From NCBI RefSeq assembly GCF_040183065.1, contig NC_091123.1:9418001-9482000 (forward strand): 64,000 bases of DNA, read 5' to 3'. How positions within the stretch are numbered: the stretch's first letter is position 1; each line of letters opens with the position of its first letter. Of the stretch, positions 33,501 through 43,400 are shown piece after piece. Origin of the DNA: Periplaneta americana (Eukaryota; Arthropoda; Insecta; Blattodea; Blattidae). The notes under the pieces are model-generated. The model searched no databases. It saw nothing but the letters and a program-made list of their open reading frames with translations, and had not been told where the DNA came from. The position numbers and the translations under genes were made by a program.

Positions 33501-34342
33501 CAGCGAAATTTATTGTTTCCAAGGCTTACTATGTTTTGGAATTCCGTATTTTGCTCATCTGAATCTTGCCCTCCTTCTTTTATTTCATCCAAATCGTATG
33601 ATTCTTCCAGTTCTTGCATGTCATTTCCACAAGCTACGTCATATCCTTCATCACAAATGTTATCAACAGACCCAACAGAATTGGTGTCTTGAAGACAATC
33701 AGAATTTTCCTGACTCCTTTCCTTTTCAGTCTGTGCCTCTCCATTGTTTTGTACTAATGATGAAATCTCTTTGGAAAACGAGGGATTAGCCTTTTTTATT
33801 TTGCCTGTATGCAAAGCTCTCTGTAAAGCTGCCAGTGCTTTCTGATGTCTACTTCCCTTTATATGCTCGTCTATATTTTTAACATTAGGCAAGTCTTTGT
33901 TGCAAAGATGACATTTGGCTTTAGAGTTCTTTATAACTACATGGTCTACATGGTTATATTTCTTATATTGCTTAGTTAACTCATAACTTTTATCATTTTT
34001 ATTTTCTGTATGTTCCTCTTCTTCAGATTCTGAACTTTCTTGCAATATATTATCATTCTGCCCATTTCTATGACAATAAGAAGACATTTCCCAGTCACAA
34101 TTTAATGTAGATGTGGGATTGTGAGACACTGGATGTAAAGAAGAAACATCTTCTGAAGCTTTATGTCTGAAGAATTTATCGTCTGTACAAAAAGAATTAT
34201 TGGTTTTCGAGTCATTAGTTACCATGTTAAGCGTCTGGCTAGAATCAGAACTTGAAACATTTGATTTTACTTCAGTGTCTTCACATGCATCTTCCACTCT
34301 CGATATCATCAGATTTTGCAACTCTGTTTGAATTACATCCAT
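18435..34342 (-). CDS. TUT1: Terminal uridylyltransferase 1 / Star-PAP with seven N-terminal zinc fingers
   Basis: TUT1 adds uridines to U6 snRNA and acts as a nuclear poly(A) polymerase. Exons (minus): 34342-32344, 29049-28938, 27949-27861, 27497-27243, 23937-23718, 21378-21167 and 18823-18435 (stop TGA). Phases agree, giving 1091 residues. The first exon has acidic, low-complexity stretches and seven zinc fingers. These start at C144, C281, C342, C415, C484, C568 and C608; most follow C-x2-C-x12-H-x5-H. An RRM follows (RITVTGFAKG about 662 to LTVKPL), then the nucleotidyltransferase fold: PFGSR with the GS at 799-800, DSDMD with D811/D813, and third aspartate D876 in MQCDLAF. The PAP-associated region has NYALTWLVIFYLQ and GWDRSF. 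The family's DPFDLSHN is near the end. Human TUT1 has one N-terminal finger and 874 residues, so the expansion is the oddity. The long proline-rich insert of human TUT1 between catalytic halves is absent. Confidence 0.95.
19080..20090 (-). mobile_element. LINE fragment in TUT1 intron, split by a foldback element
   Basis: The minus strand reads KMRSGKTQKMMAGVKTEHAS, KFKAVDSFIYLGSQVN (thumb of the RT) and, below the insertion, pieces with ELYDLYKDMDI. Many stops and frame changes show age. A (TAA)n run at 19925-19940 lies inside the coding remnant. Confidence 0.7.
19568..19828. mobile_element. foldback MITE, ~85-bp inverted arms
   Basis: The left arm runs from ATATGAAGAGTACAGGG through cttaagggtgatatc to agtatattactg. 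The right arm mirrors it from cagtaatatactg to cctgtacttttcatat. The element is about 260 bp, mostly arms, and is inserted in the LINE fragment above. Confidence 0.75.
20609..20650. repeat. (AAT)n microsatellite
   Basis: Lies between two copies of the SINE family 3 tail. Confidence 0.9.
20655..20944 (-). mobile_element. tRNA-derived SINE, family 3
   Basis: The minus strand begins GCCAGATAGCTCAGTTGGTA (A box) and has GGGGTTCGATCCC (B box), an almost intact tRNA head. The body runs through ccccgaggttcactcagcc to a 3' end aaaggtatccctgtaacatg on the plus strand. A second piece of that tail lies at 20590-20612, with (TAA)n between. Confidence 0.88.
20945..20999. repeat. (AAT)n/(ATT)n switching microsatellite
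   Basis: Nine AAT units are followed by about nine ATT units, forming a perfect palindrome next to the SINE head. Confidence 0.95.
22000..23381 (+). mobile_element. PIF/Harbinger-like element, non-autonomous
   Basis: Ends AGGCCAGGGCACACCGGA and, mirrored, TCCAGTGTGCAGTGGCCT, flanked by TTA on both sides (21997-21999 and 23382-23384), the TWA duplication of PIF/Harbinger. Inside, 22072-22380 reads EEFEEFHNLHHDLENDEEKLQQHFLLTK in pieces, like the N-terminal region of Harbinger nucleases. The catalytic DDE part is missing in the 1.38-kb copy. Confidence 0.75.
24066..24345. repeat. tandem repeat of a tRNA-tail-like unit
   Basis: Three diverged units of about 85-95 bp share (a/t)ttcagaggacctctgtt, cgattactggtggagaaaaa and tatgacaccagtggtgg. 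The core TGTTCGATTACTGGTGG resembles a B box. A final aatggagaaaaaactag-like echo lies at about 24395. Confidence 0.7.
25258..25620. mobile_element. palindromic pair of tRNA-derived SINEs
   Basis: The left arm (25258-25365, minus) and right arm (25512-25620, plus) are inverted copies, roughly 85% identical over about 108 bp. Each has an A box TAGCTCAGTCGGTAGAG and a B-box region (GGGTTCGATACCC on the left, AGATTTGATACCTGG on the right). Heads face outward from a ~146-bp spacer, so a transcript would fold into a long hairpin. Confidence 0.85.
25700..26071. repeat. ~110-bp tandem duplication split by a SINE
   Basis: The stretch ccaaaaattcg(c/a)agttaag...tgaggttaattgtttat occurs at 25740-25806 and 25997-26063 with diverged flanks. 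The SINE at 25807-25944 entered the end of the first unit. Confidence 0.6.
25807..25944 (-). mobile_element. short SINE with poly(A) tail and perfect 17-bp duplication
   Basis: The poly-T start on the plus strand is the A tail. The body includes ccaccaggttgtcttttcg and gcctggaaggcggagttac. Target duplication TGAGGTTAATTGTTTAT is perfect at 25790-25806 and 25945-25961, marking a young insertion. Confidence 0.88.
26655..26908 (-). mobile_element. tRNA-derived SINE, family 1, full length
   Basis: A near-consensus copy: minus-strand head TCCACACCTGTGGAGTAACG, B box GGGTTCGGATCC, body ctttcggtgctggaccccgg. Target duplication GAACAAATATAT is perfect (26643-26654 and 26909-26920). It is the best preserved member in the window. 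Confidence 0.92.
27516..27574. repeat. (AAT)n microsatellite near a TUT1 exon
   Basis: About 19 units begin 19 bp upstream (in transcription) of the catalytic exon 27497-27243, so length changes could affect the branch-point region. Confidence 0.95.
28055..28755. mobile_element. ~700-bp element with inverted ends (cttcgttata motif)
   Basis: The left end (ttcgttatagtgaaatttt, then tatatcgaaatacagta) is mirrored by the right end (acttcgtaatactgaatatt, tcgttatacta). The interior is AT-rich without a gene. The ends are too diverged to fix exact boundaries. Confidence 0.5.
29231..29431. mobile_element. foldback MITE with perfect 52-bp arms
   Basis: 29235-29286 and 29376-29427 are exact reverse complements (AAACGAGCGTTGAGCGACTT...). 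The loop is 89 bp with TTAGG-like repeats at its start. AAACAATG flanks both sides (29223-29230, 29432-29439), an 8-bp duplication as hAT elements make. It lies just upstream of the TUT1 RRM exon. Confidence 0.9.
30169..30820 (-). mobile_element. (AAC)n-tailed retroelement, long copy A
   Basis: Flanked by a perfect 13-bp duplication AATTTATTAATAT (30156-30168 and 30821-30833). On the minus strand it starts GGCTGCAAAAGGGTATCTG and ends in AACAACAAC. Short copies share only this AAC end, which fits 3' priming and 5' truncation. No tRNA boxes and no convincing long frame; a 20-bp stretch present in copy B is missing. Confidence 0.85.
31503..32203. mobile_element. ~700-bp TIR element (ggccc..tcccacttag ends)
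   Basis: The left end aaggcccactcccacttag is mirrored by the right end ctaagtgggagagggcct. Similarity extends about 40 bp (gaatcaaatc against gattcaattc). Interior short repeats of tggaatcgaac type lie near both ends. No coding part and no clear duplication. Confidence 0.65.
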
Positions 34343-35182
34343 CTTCCCTTGTTTAGATATACAGTAGCATCAATTTGCACTCTATTGCCGTTATTTGAAG
34401 GAACTATAGATATCCAATGCATAACAACATTTTATATACATCACTGACTGCTTATGTTTACAGTAAAAGGCATTCTTGTGCTTCAAACCAAGTTAAATGT
34501 TACACCCTATAACAAAAAAGTCTATGATAATATAAATGTTTTAAATTATTTTCAATATCAGAAAGTAGAACTCATAAATATTTTAAAAAGTTATTTCTTA
34601 TATTGAAATTTATAATATATAGACCTACCAGGAACAATTAACTGAAGTTTAAGACAAAATATCATGCACTTAAATCTTTTTATCTTGATCTGACTACAGA
34701 TATAAGGCCTAGTCACTGCTCTATTGCATCAATATCACGAGAATTATTAAATTATATATCAGTAATAAGCTATTATATCAAAGGATATTCATTTTTGATA
34801 TGTACAAACTTATACGACATGTAACACTATTTACTACTGACACACAACTGCAACAAAATCAGTTTTCAATTTATGTACCAGTATGTTCTTATATAGACAA
34901 CTTTCGAGCACAGTTTAACATAATTCCAAATTATTACGCAAAGTGTCCAAATTCTTCACGTACATGAAACAATCTATTAGTGAGCATTAATTTATATTAT
35001 CAAATACCGATATTTCAGTTTGTGTTATATATATTTTTACAAAAATCTAGAATATAATTTTACAAACTAAGAAGGTAATACAGTAACTATATCTCACCCA
35101 GTTAATGCTTAAAAGTTTCTACTTTGATAGAAAAATTATTACTCTGTAACCCAGTTCACATATAACAGATTGCTCAGTCTTA
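34343..35182. other. TUT1 upstream region
   Basis: AT-rich sequence of 840 bp between the TUT1 start and the Tc1 copy. It must hold the TUT1 promoter and 5' UTR, but I see no diagnostic motif or further gene. Confidence 0.5.
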
Positions 35183-35184
35183 TA

Positions 35185-36513
35185 CAGTAGATTGCAAATT
35201 AATCCAAACACGACATATTTTTACATTTTCTGTCATTGTTGGCCTCACAGCTGCTCATACTGCTTTAATTGACATCTGTAGTAAGTGTAATTCCATTGTT
35301 GAATGTCTGTCATTATTTTTTTTATTATATGTGACATTTTGCCTGTCGTTTTGTAGGCCTACTTATAAACATTTCAGTTGTGTTGAAGACTTAATACTGC
35401 AATCCTGTGTACATTCTGTCATCTTCACAAATGGATACAACTCCACGAAAATGGTCTAAAATTATAACATTAGCAGAGCATTCTTCTATGATACAGAGGC
35501 AAATTGCTGCAGAATGTCACATCGGTTTGGATACTGTTAATTCGATCATAAAACGATACGGGGAGACTGGATCCATCACACCCCAGAAAAAAGGAAACTG
35601 TGGCCAGAAAAGGAAGACTTCACCTGCAGATGATCGTTTAATTGTCAGGAAAAGTAAATTAAATCCTAGACTAACTGCTGTCGACTTAACCCGCGAGTTA
35701 TTGGCTGCCACTGGGGCGAATATTCACGTCACAACAGTGTGGCGTAGGCTTTTGGAAGCTGGACGAAGGGCTCATAAGCCTATTAAGAAGCAACTGCTAA
35801 CCCCTGTTATGTGCAAAAAACGCTTAATGTGGGCAAAATTACATCAACACTGGACAGTGAATGACTGGAAGAATGTACTTTTTTCCGATGAGTCTCATTT
35901 CGAGGTCCATGGCCACCGTGTTTCTAGTAACAGCAGCTCATCTCCAACAAGTACCCAAATACCCCCCTAAAGTAATGTTTTGGGGTTGTTTTACACATGA
36001 AGGGCCTGGAGCATTAATACCTATGAAGGGAATGATGAATTCTGACAAATATATTCACTTATTGGAAACCAGAATCGTACCCCAGCTGCAAAAATCATTT
36101 CCGGATGGCAGAGGTGTGTTCCAACAAGACCTGGCACCATGCCATACGTCTCGAAAAACTACAGAATTCTTCAACAAGAAGAATATTCAGGTACTCCCCT
36201 GGCCAGGCAACTCACCCGACATCAACCCCATTGAGAACTTGTGGTCAATTTGCAAAAGAAGAATGCAAAAAATGGATTGTTCTACAAAGGAGAAGATGAT
36301 TTCTGCCCTCATTGGTGTATGGTTTCGCAATGAAGAAATGAAGAATATTTGTGGGAAATTAGTGGAATCCATGCCAAATCGTCTCACAGCTGTTATTAGG
36401 AACAAGGGAGGCCACATAGATTACTGAGGTATGTCTTAGATCCTTTTTTTTTATCCCGTTCGAGTGTTTTTGCATAAGTAATTACATTGTTCGGATTAAT
36501 TTGCACGCTATTG
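35185..36513 (+). mobile_element. Tc1-like DNA transposon, nearly whole
   Basis: TIRs CAGTAGATTGCAAATTAATC and (mirrored) CAATAGCGTGCAAATTAATC of about 27 bp, with TA on both sides (35183-35184 and 36514-36515). The 1.33-kb length is standard for Tc1. It contains one transposase gene in two frames. Confidence 0.95.
35431..36427 (+). pseudogene. Tc1 transposase, frameshifted
   Basis: The first frame has paired helix-turn-helix DNA-binding regions (RQIAAECHIG, SIIKRYGETG, LTAVDLTREL) and the first catalytic aspartate in FSDESHFE. Past HGHRVS near 35925 the frame changes; the second frame carries PPKVMFWGCF, the second aspartate in FQQDLAPCHTS and the glutamate in SPDINPIENLW, spacing DD34E. 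It ends NKGGHIDY, stop at 36425-36427. A short loss at the frame change removes part of the usual loop after HGHRV. It is otherwise well preserved, so probably young. Confidence 0.92.
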
Positions 36514-36515
36514 TA

Positions 36516-38219
36516 GGCTTTGACGGCAACAACTTTTATCAATTTCACTATGCTGCCATCTAGCTATGCATAAGAAGTCACGTTATAACTCTCATTTGAA
36601 TTGCGTGAAGCAACTGTACTTTCATCTAGCAGTTGTTCCCAATCGACGGTGGCGATCCTGGTGGTTGTTCTCTTCCACATATTACCGTTTTTAACATGGG
36701 GATGGCTATCTGTTATATATGTGATTAGGGTCTATAGAAACGAAATAAGAAATAGTTACTGGTATGCGGTATATCAATTAGATAACATTATCACACTGGT
36801 ATATCTTTTGAAAGGAAAATAATCATTATGGTACAACAGAATAGACATAAGTTACTTCTTAAGAGCTAAGAAAATTGATATTGTCAGGAAATTCCATTTC
36901 TTTTCTTTTTCTTTTTTTTTTTTTTTGCGCTATGCAAATTTCAAATGTTAAATTTTTGTAATATTGCATTCCTGACAGATTTTAATGCTCCTTTAAGTAT
37001 AGCCCCACAAAGATCTTTAACATATTAAGTATCCTAACCTTTCATTGTACCCATCTTGATCTATCTAATTTTTAATACGATATAATTAAATGTACTATCT
37101 TTACTGGCAGCACTAGTGAAACAAGTAATTTTAATACTAGCCTGTAGTCTCAATAAGATACAGTTGACCTATTAAAAACACATACAATTCTGAAACGGTA
37201 ATTTTATAAAATTTGTTGTTTAACTTTCGATTTTTTTTGTACTTATGTAGCCTTACATCGTATCTTCACAATAGCCTGCATTAGGCCTGCAATCTACAGA
37301 ACATCCTTTTGGGTAATTTCATAGAAGTGGTATACTGCATACAAAGGCAAACCACGAAGTACATTTCAATGGCATCATGCTTAAGATGCTACGGTCTATG
37401 CTGAAGAATACAAAAAACCACTTTAAATTAGTTTTCAAAATGTTGTTCATAATTTATGTAGTTGGTAGTTTCCAAATGTTGTTAATAATTTAGGTAGTTG
37501 GGTAGAAAAGGCCTACTATTATTATTAAGTGCCAGTGGTGATTTGGGAGCGACCGGTACAAGTGGGAGGGGGTGGTAACCTCCCCCCCCCCCCAACAAAC
37601 ACAAAATTACATTCCGAATTAGATTGAGATATGGTTAATACAAACATTACTTTGCTAGATAGAACACAGAACTGAAGTTGGTTCGAATCTCGGCTAAGTC
37701 AAAGATAAATGTGAAGTGTAAATTGAAATAAGTGTGTGTCTAATGCCTACTCACTTCACTTGCGTGATTCGAGTTCCGCATACTGCAGATAGATGGCAGG
37801 ACTGTGACCCTTTTCAAGTTTCACACCACTTCGGCAGGCCAAGTTATGTATGATGTGTATCTGTGAAGAATTATGTCGTGTACTAGGGTGAGTGTATGTG
37901 TAAGTAGTGTCGGGAATGGGTGATGATGATGATGAAGGCGAGGAAGGAAGAAGGGGAAACATGGTAACAGCATGTAGCCTACTCCTGTTGAATAGCACCA
38001 AGGGGGCCGCCAGACTTGATGTCCCCATCCGAAGGACGAATCACTATCAACGTTAACATATAAAAGTTATACTTAAGAGAAACTAGCGTACGGGAATCTC
38101 AAATGATTTTACATAACTTGTATTGTATTTCTGGTTCGGAGAAAATAGCTACTCGTCTTTTATGAATATAGTACTATGGCTCTCTTAAGTATTACCGCCT
38201 TACTGCCAGGTTAAATAAA

Positions 38220-38262
<43 letters not shown>

Positions 38263-39636
38263 ATATTAAAGTTCATCTCCACAAAAAAAAAAAGATCCCC
38301 CCCTACAAATTCCACTGTTTTCACCTTCAAAATCACCTCAACTTCCCGTGCGCTAGTTTCGCCTATTCTTAGCCCAAGATATGAAAAAAAAAAAAAAAAA
38401 AGAAAAAAAAATATATATATATATATATTTGTATTTCTATTAGCTATACATTATTTTGACCGACATTACTAAAGACATATCGTCCCACACAAAACAATTC
38501 GTTTATATGCACATCCACAGCAATTGGAATTTAGTAGTCTACACCATTTCTATGAAATTACCAATTGTTCAAATATATCCTGTACACGTATTTTTTAAGT
38601 TCGAATATGACACAGTTTCGTAATTTGCCGCTGTATTGGTAAATCCAGCATCAAAGTGTTCACACTGACAATATGCCTCAGCCTACATTCAGATTTGGTT
38701 AGGTTGGTTAGATTAGGTTAGGAATGACAAAAGTCGCATTATAAAATGAATAATTATTTCTTTCCTTGATTAGTAGCTTCTAATTTCCATGTGCATTAGC
38801 AACAACACTGATTTACAAAGGTTTGCACTCTATTTATAAATCGACGTTGTATGTCAATTTGTTCAGCAACAAATATACTCAAGATGCATAAAATACTTGT
38901 AATGGGTGACTGGACGAAAGAAAAATCACTAAATGATCGAAGTTCTCCGCACACATTAATTCTATCAAATTTACTGAAAATCATCAATACAACCGATATA
39001 ACACATCTTGATCATGTACGGGGAATTACCGAGATAATTTCTTAGTCTCTTGAAAACTGTAATATACGAATATAATAATTTATTTTTTAAATGTATCATT
39101 GTTGAAATTAACAACTTGCATTCAAATCGCGTTTTGTTCACTTTGTGTTGACATTTGGAAGTGTTTTGATAAATGCAAACAAGAAACGAAACAAAAGATC
39201 CGAAATGGTTTGTCATCAGTATAGAGGTTATTATTCACCTGAATATTAAAGTTGAACCATCTTTCGAAATATAAAATAATTTCATCACCAGTAATGGAAA
39301 AAATTTCATCCTAGTAATGGGAAAAGTCCAAATTACACATCTTCCAAATAATCCACCATTGCTCTCTCATTTATAGAACGATACAAAGTGTACTGCGTAA
39401 AATGTCTTTTATGACATTAAGTCTGAATTCCACTATTAAATAATAACTAGGAATTTATGTATTATTCAAATAAACACTTCGAAATCAAGTATCTAGTACC
39501 TACTAACAATGGGATTCTGTCACATAAACTTTTTAATAGTTTGCATTCAATACATCGATATGTTGGCAATGCTTGTCATTCTGCCAAGAAGCACCTGAAT
39601 AAAAACAATGTTGGTACTACCACAGTCTAGTATATA
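36516..39636. other. intergenic, between Tc1 copy and RNase H1
   Basis: About 3.1 kb with no recognised gene. It contains a C run (37579-37592), a GATGATGATG patch (37922), a MITE-like foldback (38079-38362), (ATT)n at 38220-38261 and an A-rich/(AT)n stretch (38383-38428). Confidence 0.6.
38079..38362. mobile_element. MITE-like element, GAAACTAGCG ends
   Basis: gagaaactagcgtacgggaa at the left is mirrored by ttcccgtgcgctagtttcgc at the right; similarity extends about 35 bp. An (ATT)n tract sits inside. Target duplication not clear. Confidence 0.65.
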
Positions 39637-39787
39637 CAGTCACGAAGCTTGAGTTGTTGAGGGTACTAGGAACAATATACTGTGCCGGTAATATTTGGAA
39701 TTGTCTGTGATGAGGCGATAGTAGCGACCCTAGTGGTTAGTAACTATCTATGGATGCATATTCTCTACGTATTGAGCTTCGTGATTG
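39637..39787. mobile_element. 151-bp MITE upstream of RNase H1
   Basis: TA-flanked ends CAGTCACGAAGCTTGAG and, mirrored, CAATCACGAAGCTCAAT. Short, TA duplication, no coding part, so Tc1/mariner-type. It lies about 240 bp before the first RNase H1 ATG and may be within promoter sequence. Confidence 0.65.
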
Positions 39788-40022
39788 TATGTAAGCCAAT
39801 AAGTGCTGTGATGTTGGTATACAAGAGTATGTCTATTAATGCTAATTTTGTTTTGTTATTAAGCAGTGGATAGGACGTTTGTAAATAAATAAGCAACAAT
39901 TGTGATTAAATTCTTGCTTCTGTATATAATTTGTGGATGTAAACATGTTTGATTTCTAGACAGACCTGCACAGGTGAACAAATTGGGAAGCTGAGCCCAG
40001 ATCAATTTAACAAAATTCGTGT

Positions 40023-40370
40023 ATGAGAGTACAAGTACTTTGGTTTAAGTTTTCACAGATTTGTATGAAAGAAATGCCGTATTATGCTGTAGCCAAGGGC
40101 AAAAATCCTGGAATTTACAAAACATGGTATGTAATCAGAATTTGAATAAAGTATAGTTCTCAATTAATTACTTTTCATTTCGATATCTAGTGTTAGGTTT
40201 CCAATAAATTATTGTAATTAACACAATTAATTATAGTATTATGTGTACGAGACTTTTGAAATTGTGTGTTTATATTCTTAATAATTATAGGGTACAGTAA
40301 TGCTAAATCTGAAAGAACAGATCACCAGTAGGATAAACTATTTCCACCCTCGCTCAAGGCAGCCACAATT

Positions 40371-40419
<49 letters not shown>

Positions 40420-43400
40420 TAATTATCCAAAGCCAGAAAATCAAAGCTTATGGCTCAGATAACTGTTCAAGAAATCAATAATCTACTTTCTGATCGAATA
40501 CTTGCACCAGATAGCTGGGCAAAGTCTATAATAAAAATGATATATGAGGGAAAGGGAGTGCTGAACACTTTTAAAGACCGTGACAACGCTAGTGTGCAAG
40601 AGACTCACAAAATTCATAGAGGACAAACTTCCGATTCCCAATTTGGTTTCAGGAGAGGAAGATCCACTGACGCTTTTAGATTTGACATCAAGATTCAGTA
40701 TGGTGTGTCAAACTAAGTTCTTCCATGAACCATGTCCTGATTGCAGGTGCAAGAGATGTGGCTACCTCTGTGAGAGATACCACATACTAAAGTGCAACTT
40801 GCAGATTGAATCACTAAAGAAATCTTGTACTGACGAATGACAGAAATCACCTTTCTCTACCCACATTGTGCATAGTTGAGCTACCATAAGAGCTGAGGAT
40901 GTACTCTACTGTGGTTCAAGTGGAAGTTTTCCTAATTTTAAGTTCAAGCCGCATCTGTGACTAGGTTGCTGGTCTTCATGCGGCCTGGGTACGATCCTCA
41001 GACAGGTCGTGATGGAATTTGTGATGGACAAGGCAGGCGTTGCAGAGAGTTTTTCTTAGGGTATTCCCTTTTCCTCTGTATCATTCCACCAACACTCTCC
41101 ATCTTCCTCTCATTTCATCTATTATCTATAATAGTAAAAATAGGCGGGGTGAAGTCTTGGGAGTAGTACAGGTTTCCGATGCTGAGGCAGGATGGTACAG
41201 CTGTCAGCATTGGCCGATCAGAAAGGTCTCAGGGCATATCAGGCTACTCGTCCACGGTATTAACAGCTGATGGACCACCTGTTAGCATGAGATTCATGAC
41301 ACACGCAGACCACCTGCCAGATTGGACAATCATCGCGTATATAGGACGCACAATGAACCAAAGCATGTCAAAGTGTACGGATTTGTCCTAGGTCCAGTTC
41401 TCAAAAGAAAAATAAAACCAAGCAAGCCAAAAGCCAAACTGTGAATTCAACAGATTGGGAACTGATTGTGGCACCCTCGTCTTGTGTTCTAAGACCATTG
41501 ATAATGTGCTATGCTGACCACTTGACCAATGAGTCTGATATACTTTATATATACTAGGTGCTAGTTACTGCAGACAAACTCTTGAGGGTGGAGGCATGAG
41601 TGTATTTCTCAAATCTGACCTTAATTAAAAAAATATTGATCTTTCACATTTTTGCAAAGACAGGGATTTAGAAATTTGTGCTGTTGAATTATAAAATGGA
41701 ACATGTTGTTGTTGTTTGTTGTTTTCTAATGCCAGGCATTTGACAATAAAGTCTTTGGCCTCTTGCACTCCAATATTTTTCAAAGATATTATGGAGTGAA
41801 AATGGCAAATTGTAGCCGATTTAAGTGAACACCATATTTTAATGTTTTGGTGGCTACTTCATTCACACACGACCCCCAGAATGTCTGGAGGACCACACCA
41901 GCTGTTGGTCGATGGGTCCACTGGACCTAGTTGGGAGATCTTGTTGATCACCAACTTTCCCTCCTTAAGCCACTGGAGGACGATTTTAGTGTCATAGCAG
42001 GTCAGCACTAGGAACAGAAAAGTAGTAAGGGTAGGAAGGAAAGTGAAATGAACCCCTAGGCCTCGAATGCTCTGATACTGTCGGGGTCGAAGAAAGTAAG
42101 AGTTCAGTCAGAGGACTGGATAGGAAAGGGTAAAGAGAGAATTAGGTATTGAATAGAGGAAAATTATACCAAATTCGGTCATTAACTCATCAAGCTGACC
42201 AGTGCTAATTGATGAGTAGCCCCTCCTTTTGGTTCAGCTTGTAAAATTATGCTTACTAACAGCTGCACCACAGGAAGGTAGGGATGTGACATTGGGTATT
42301 TGTCCAGGTTGGTTCCTTAAAGCCTTCAATGGGAAGGATTAATGGCTCTCCCCTCTGTATTCGACAAATACCGTTTTGCAGCCGGAAAATGAAACATATA
42401 ATTTCATTATAATATGTCTATATAGAGCACCATCTGGAGACTACGAAAATTTTATTCATTTATTGGAAAAAACACTAGAATACAGGATGAAAGGGAACCT
42501 ATAACATTAATTCACAGAAGTAATGTATGAAGTCAATGCAAACAGGTTTTGTCAAAAGATTTTTTTGATACGTCCAATAGTTTTGATAATACGAAATGTT
42601 TGATATGAGAGCTATTACTTTACAGAATAGTCCATTATCACCTCCTGAAATATTTATTATTCCACTGAATGACCCTGTATTTATGGGTCCAGAGGACGTG
42701 AAGTTTTCATAGTTGTCTAATTACATCTTAACTTTTACAAAATGTCTTATTTTTTTGCAGGCCAGAATGCCAGGCACAAGTCAATAGCTACAGTGGCGCC
42801 AAGTATCGGAAGTTCGACACAGAAGAAGCAGCCATCGAATTTATTAGGAATCACCAGAACAAGGCGCTTGCAAAAGAGTCACTACAGAAGCACGTGAAAC
42901 AATATGAAGACAAAGTGTTCATTCCATTGGGGGCATCGCCAAAGGCCAGAATAGATTTAACTTCAACACAAATCACAAAAACAATGAATCCCTCATCGCC
43001 AATACTGAAAATAGGGTCACTGAAACAGAGGTTGGAACTACTAGAAAAAAAGTTTGATTTATCTATGACAGAAATACGTTTAGAGATAGACACATTGAAA
43101 GATAAAATTGGGATATTTAGTGATAAGGCTACCTCTTCGGACAGTAGTGAAACAAAAGTGACTGAAGATTTTAAATCATTACGTGAAGATCTTTCAAATC
43201 TTGCAAAACTTTACACAAATTCTGTATCGGTACTTACATGTGAAATAAATAACTTGAAAGAAGCAGTTAAGTCACTTGGAAATGAAAGGGAGCAAAACAA
43301 GGTTGAAGTTCCAGCAGAGGCACGAACCACTAATAATGCTTTGTCTTTCAAAAGGAATCTGACATCACTGTTAGAGGCAGTTCCAGTGTCTACCACCACT

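Noticed and set aside
33035-33789. Plus-strand frames opposite the TUT1 zinc-finger exon
   Set aside because: Shadows of the minus-strand coding sequence; no domain and no splice support.
38690-38725. ggttaggttggttagattaggttagg, like the insect TTAGG telomere repeat
   Set aside because: Only a few imperfect units, with similar short runs at 29287. Common in insect genomes and no evidence of an interstitial telomere.
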